A DNA stretch of 64,000 nucleotides from positions 326,479 to 390,478 of the forward strand of contig NZ_JASAMB010000002.1 of assembly GCF_029948125.1 (NCBI RefSeq), in the 5' to 3' direction. The translations under genes were made by a program, and so were the position numbers. The stretch is from Catellatospora sp. KI3. Its GTDB lineage: Bacteria > Actinomycetota > Actinomycetes > Mycobacteriales > Micromonosporaceae. The notes below the pieces were generated by a model, which was given only the letters and a program-made list of their open reading frames with translations, searched no databases and was not told the DNA's origin. Each line of letters begins with the position of its first letter. Within the stretch, counting starts at the first letter, position 1. This document shows, in pieces, positions 61,254 through 64,000 of the stretch.

Positions 61254-61988
61254 GTGACCGACCCGAGTTCGCACGCCCGCTCCTTCGGCAGCGCGGCGGA
61301 GCGCTATGACCGCTACCGCCCGTCCTATGCCCCGGAGGCGGTGGTCTGGGCGGTGGGGGAGCGGCCGGTGCGGGTGGTGGACCTGGGCGCCGGCACGGGC
61401 ATCCTCAGCCGCCTGCTGCACCGGCTCGGGCACGAGGTGGTCGCGGTCGAGCCCGACGACCTGATGCGCGAGCACCTGCTCCAGGCCAGCCCGGGGGTGA
61501 TGGCGTACGCGGGGTCGGCGGAGCGGATCCCGCTGCCGGACGGGTCGGTCGACGCGGTGGTGGCCGGGCAGGCGTACCACTGGTTCGATCCGGCGCGGGC
61601 GCATCCGGAGATCGCCCGGGTGCTGCGGCCGGGCGGGGTGCTCGCCGCGCTCTGGAACGACGCGGACCTGGGCACCCCGTGGACGGTCCGGTTCGTCGAG
61701 ATCATCGACGGGGGCGGGGAGGCGGCGGGGGACCGGCCGCGGTCGGACTTCGGGCCGCTGTTCGGGCCGGTCGAGGCGGCCGGGTTCCCGCACGACCTGT
61801 GGCTGACGCCCGACGACCTGGTGGCGCTGGCGACGACGCGCTCGCCGTACCTGGTGGGCACGGAGCACCAGCGCGCGGAGTTGATCGGCGCGGTCCGCGA
61901 GCTGCTGACCAGCCCCGAGCTGGCCGGCCGCACCCGCTTCCCGATGCCGCACCTCACCCGGGTGCACCGCGCGGCCCGGCTCGCGTGA
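61254..61988 (+). CDS. Class I SAM-dependent methyltransferase
   Basis: 244 residues. Motif I VVDLGAGTGILSRLL near residue 41, VVAVEPDDLMREHL (the acid residue of motif II), AERIPLPDGSVDAVVAGQAYHWF and EIARVLRPGGVLAALWN are all typical of the small-molecule class (UbiE/Bsmt type). The N-terminal SFGSAAERYDRYRPSY is also common in this group. The substrate cannot be read from sequence. The promoter is leaderless. Confidence 0.92.
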   Translation: MTDPSSHARSFGSAAERYDRYRPSYAPEAVVWAVGERPVRVVDLGAGTGILSRLLHRLGHEVVAVEPDDLMREHLLQASPGVMAYAGSAERIPLPDGSVDAVVAGQAYHWFDPARAHPEIARVLRPGGVLAALWNDADLGTPWTVRFVEIIDGGGEAAGDRPRSDFGPLFGPVEAAGFPHDLWLTPDDLVALATTRSPYLVGTEHQRAELIGAVRELLTSPELAGRTRFPMPHLTRVHRAARLA

Positions 61989-62031
61989 CCGCTGCGCGGG
62001 CAGCCGCGCCGGGCGAGTAGGTCCGGTACGC

Positions 62032-62073
62032 GGCCACACCTCGTGCGATGTGGCCACACCCTATGCGGTGTGG
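62032..62073. terminator. Two overlapping short hairpins after the methyltransferase
   Basis: GGCCACA/TGTGGCC (62032-62055) and CCACACC/GGTGTGG (62054-62073) share a base pair and cannot form together at full length, so they could act as alternative structures. The rest of 61989-62177 shows no gene. Confidence 0.45.
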
Positions 62074-62177
62074 CGCGTTGCGACGAAACCTCAGCCGGCC
62101 GGGCGGTGGCGCTGGCGCCGGTGAGGAAGGCAACCCGACCGGGCCTGGCGAGATCGTCGGTGTGAGAGAGTGGTCGG

Positions 62178-64000
62178 GTGAATCGGCTCGCCAGCGCGAC
62201 CTCGCCGTACCTGCTCCAGCACGCCGACAACCCGGTGCACTGGTGGCCGTGGAGTGACGAGGCGTTCGAGGAGGCCAGGCGCCGCGACGTGCCGGTGCTG
62301 ATCTCGGTCGGCTACGCCGCGTGCCATTGGTGCCACGTGATGGCGCACGAGTCGTTCGAGGACCAGGCGATCGGTGACCTGGTCAACGCGAACTTCGTCG
62401 CGATCAAGGTGGACCGCGAGGAGCGCCCCGACGTCGACGCGGTGTACATGGCGGCGACGCAGGCGATGACGCGGCAGGGCGGCTGGCCGATGACGGTCTT
62501 CGCGACGCCGGACGGCAAGCCGTTCGTGTGCGGCACCTACTACCCGAAGGCGCAGTTCGGGCTGCTGCTGACCCGGGTGGCCGAGGCGTGGCGGGATCAG
62601 CGCGAGGCCGTGGTCGAGCAGAGCGACCTGGTGGTGGAGGCGATCGGCCAGCGGCCCGGCACGGGCAGCGGCGAGATCACCGACGAGCTGCTGGCGCACG
62701 CGGTGGAGCGGCTGCGCGCCGACTACGACATCGCGCACGGCGGGTTCGGCGGGGCGCCGAAGTTCCCGCCGCACATGATCATGCTGTTTCTGCTGCGGCA
62801 CTACCGGCGCACCGGCGACGAGGAGTCGCTGGAGCTGGCCCGGCACACCGGCGAGGCGATGGCGCGCGGCGGCATCCACGACCAGCTCGGCGGCGGGTTC
62901 CACCGGTACGCGGTGGACGCGACGTGGACCGTGCCGCACTTCGAGAAGATGCTGTACGACAACGCGCTGCTGCTGCGGGCGTACACGGAGATCTGGCGGC
63001 TGACCGGCGACGAGATGGCGCGCCGGGTGGCCCTGGACACCGCCGCGTTCATGCTCGACGAGCTGCAGACGCCGCAGGGCGCGTTCGCCTCGGCGCTGGA
63101 CGCCGACACCGAGGGCGTCGAGGGCACCACCTACTCGTGGACGCCCGCGCAGCTGGAGGCGGTGCTGGGCGCCGACGACGCGGCGTTCGCGGCCGACCTG
63201 TTCGGGGTGACCGAGGCGGGCACGTTCGAGCACGGCAGCTCGGTGCTGGAGCTCAAGCGCGACATCGACGACACCGCCCCGGAGATCCGCGCGCGCTGGG
63301 AGCGGGTGCGGGACCTGCTGATGGCCGCCCGCCGGACCCGGCCGCAGCCCTCCCGCGACGACAAGGTGGTCGCGGCCTGGAACGGGCTGGCCATCACCGC
63401 GCTGTGCGAGCTTTGGCGCCGCTGCGTGGACACCGGCGACGACGCCGAGCGGGTGGAGACGGACTTCCGCCTGGCCGCGATCGAGGCGGGCGAGTTGCTG
63501 GCCCGGACCCACCTGGTCGACGGCAGGCTGCGGCGGGTGTCGCGGGACGGGGTCGTCGGCGAGCCGGCGGGCGTGCTGGAGGACTACGGCTGCGTGGCCG
63601 AGGCGTTCTGCGCGCTGCACCAGGTGACCGGCGACGGGCGCTGGCTGGAGCTGGCGGGCGGGCTGCTGGACTCGGCGGCGCAGCGGTTCCGCGACGGCGA
63701 GGGCGGGTTCCACGACACCGCCGACGACGCGGAGAAGCTCGTGGTCCGCCCGGCCGACCCGACCGACAACGCCACCCCGTCGGGGCTGTCGTCACTGGTG
63801 GCGGCGCTGCTGGCGTACACGGGGCTGAGCGGGGAGCCGCGCTGGCGGGAGATGGCCGAGCGGGCGCTGGGCACGGTGGTGCCGGTGCTGGCGCAGCATC
63901 CGCGCTTCGCCGGGTACGCGGCCGCCGGGGCGGAGGTGCTGCTGTCGGGGCCGTACGAGATCGCGATCGTGACCGCCGACTTCGACACCGACCCGCTGCT
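62178..64000 (+). CDS. DUF255 thioredoxin-domain protein (SSP20/YyaL type), cut by the window
   Basis: 607 residues are visible before the right edge. An N-terminal thioredoxin-like domain carries SPYLLQHADNPVHWWPW and YAACHWCHVM (a CxxC site at about residues 48-51). The rest is an (alpha/alpha)6 glycosidase-like domain: GGFGGAPKFPPHM, GGIHDQLGGGFHRYAVD, and PHFEKMLYDNALL. The family's function is unclear (thioredoxin or N-acylglucosamine epimerase-like). It corresponds to Rv1084, the neighbour of Rv1083, from memory. A GTG start is likely leaderless (GAGAGT box). Confidence 0.93.
   Translation, partial: MNRLASATSPYLLQHADNPVHWWPWSDEAFEEARRRDVPVLISVGYAACHWCHVMAHESFEDQAIGDLVNANFVAIKVDREERPDVDAVYMAATQAMTRQGGWPMTVFATPDGKPFVCGTYYPKAQFGLLLTRVAEAWRDQREAVVEQSDLVVEAIGQRPGTGSGEITDELLAHAVERLRADYDIAHGGFGGAPKFPPHMIMLFLLRHYRRTGDEESLELARHTGEAMARGGIHDQLGGGFHRYAVDATWTVPHFEKMLYDNALLLRAYTEIWRLTGDEMARRVALDTAAFMLDELQTPQGAFASALDADTEGVEGTTYSWTPAQLEAVLGADDAAFAADLFGVTEAGTFEHGSSVLELKRDIDDTAPEIRARWERVRDLLMAARRTRPQPSRDDKVVAAWNGLAITALCELWRRCVDTGDDAERVETDFRLAAIEAGELLARTHLVDGRLRRVSRDGVVGEPAGVLEDYGCVAEAFCALHQVTGDGRWLELAGGLLDSAAQRFRDGEGGFHDTADDAEKLVVRPADPTDNATPSGLSSLVAALLAYTGLSGEPRWREMAERALGTVVPVLAQHPRFAGYAAAGAEVLLSGPYEIAIVTADFDTDPL

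Overview
The window is very GC-rich chromosomal DNA from an actinomycete, most likely of the Micromonosporaceae (Micromonospora/Catellatospora-like). The evidence is the codon bias, the many GTG starts, a mycothiol-pathway gene (mca), DUF501, DUF4307 and a bldA-type tRNA-Leu(UAA). Many genes also appear leaderless: a TANNNT -10 box sits 6-8 nt before the start codon. I see no rRNA, CRISPR array, transposase or phage gene.

Layout. 0-9 kb is a conserved housekeeping block: a SurA-N lipoprotein, mazG, a DUF885 metallopeptidase, a lipoprotein, eno, an FtsB/DivIC-like septation protein, DUF501, an ArgA-type acetyltransferase and a Ppx/GppA phosphatase. From memory this parallels M. tuberculosis Rv1021-Rv1026. 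9-18.6 kb holds a PadR/HAAS membrane-protein pair, an LppU-like protein, dienelactone hydrolase, a family-5 uracil-DNA glycosylase, a DUF4129-MoxR-DUF58 operon and a type II NADH dehydrogenase. A polytopic membrane protein and tRNA-Leu(UAA) follow.

20.8-26 kb is an accessory cassette with visibly lower third-position GC. It has a divergent FHA-like/wHTH regulator, a small four-cysteine secreted protein, an ABC ATPase, an FtsX-type permease, and a two-TM signal-peptidase-I-like protein in which both catalytic dyad positions appear substituted. This is the best candidate here for an undescribed system.

26-33 kb returns to conserved genes (Bax-inhibitor-like, thiolase, two tandem SGNH hydrolases, DUF1232, cystathionine beta-synthase). 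33-48 kb is more accessory: a Pro/Ser-rich anchored protein, a GT-C membrane protein, ribonuclease Z and a complete divergent sugar-uptake/degradation locus. That locus pairs an LplABC-type ABC transporter with a GH3 glycosidase, a Gfo/Idh/MocA dehydrogenase and a PmoA-like protein, with palindromic operators between them.

48-64 kb holds msrA/metB, an amidase, two DUF4328 paralogues (one with the window's only TTA codon), ilvA, greA, DUF4307, mca, a GGDEF/EAL protein, a coiled-coil protein with PspA, a methyltransferase and a DUF255 thioredoxin-domain protein cut by the window edge.

Three dispersed hairpin repeat families punctuate gene ends. Family A (AAGGGGCCCTT arms) has four copies, family B (TGGCCTATCT arms) has three, and family C (GCGGTCGGAACC-like) has about six copies clustered at 46.5-47.7 kb.
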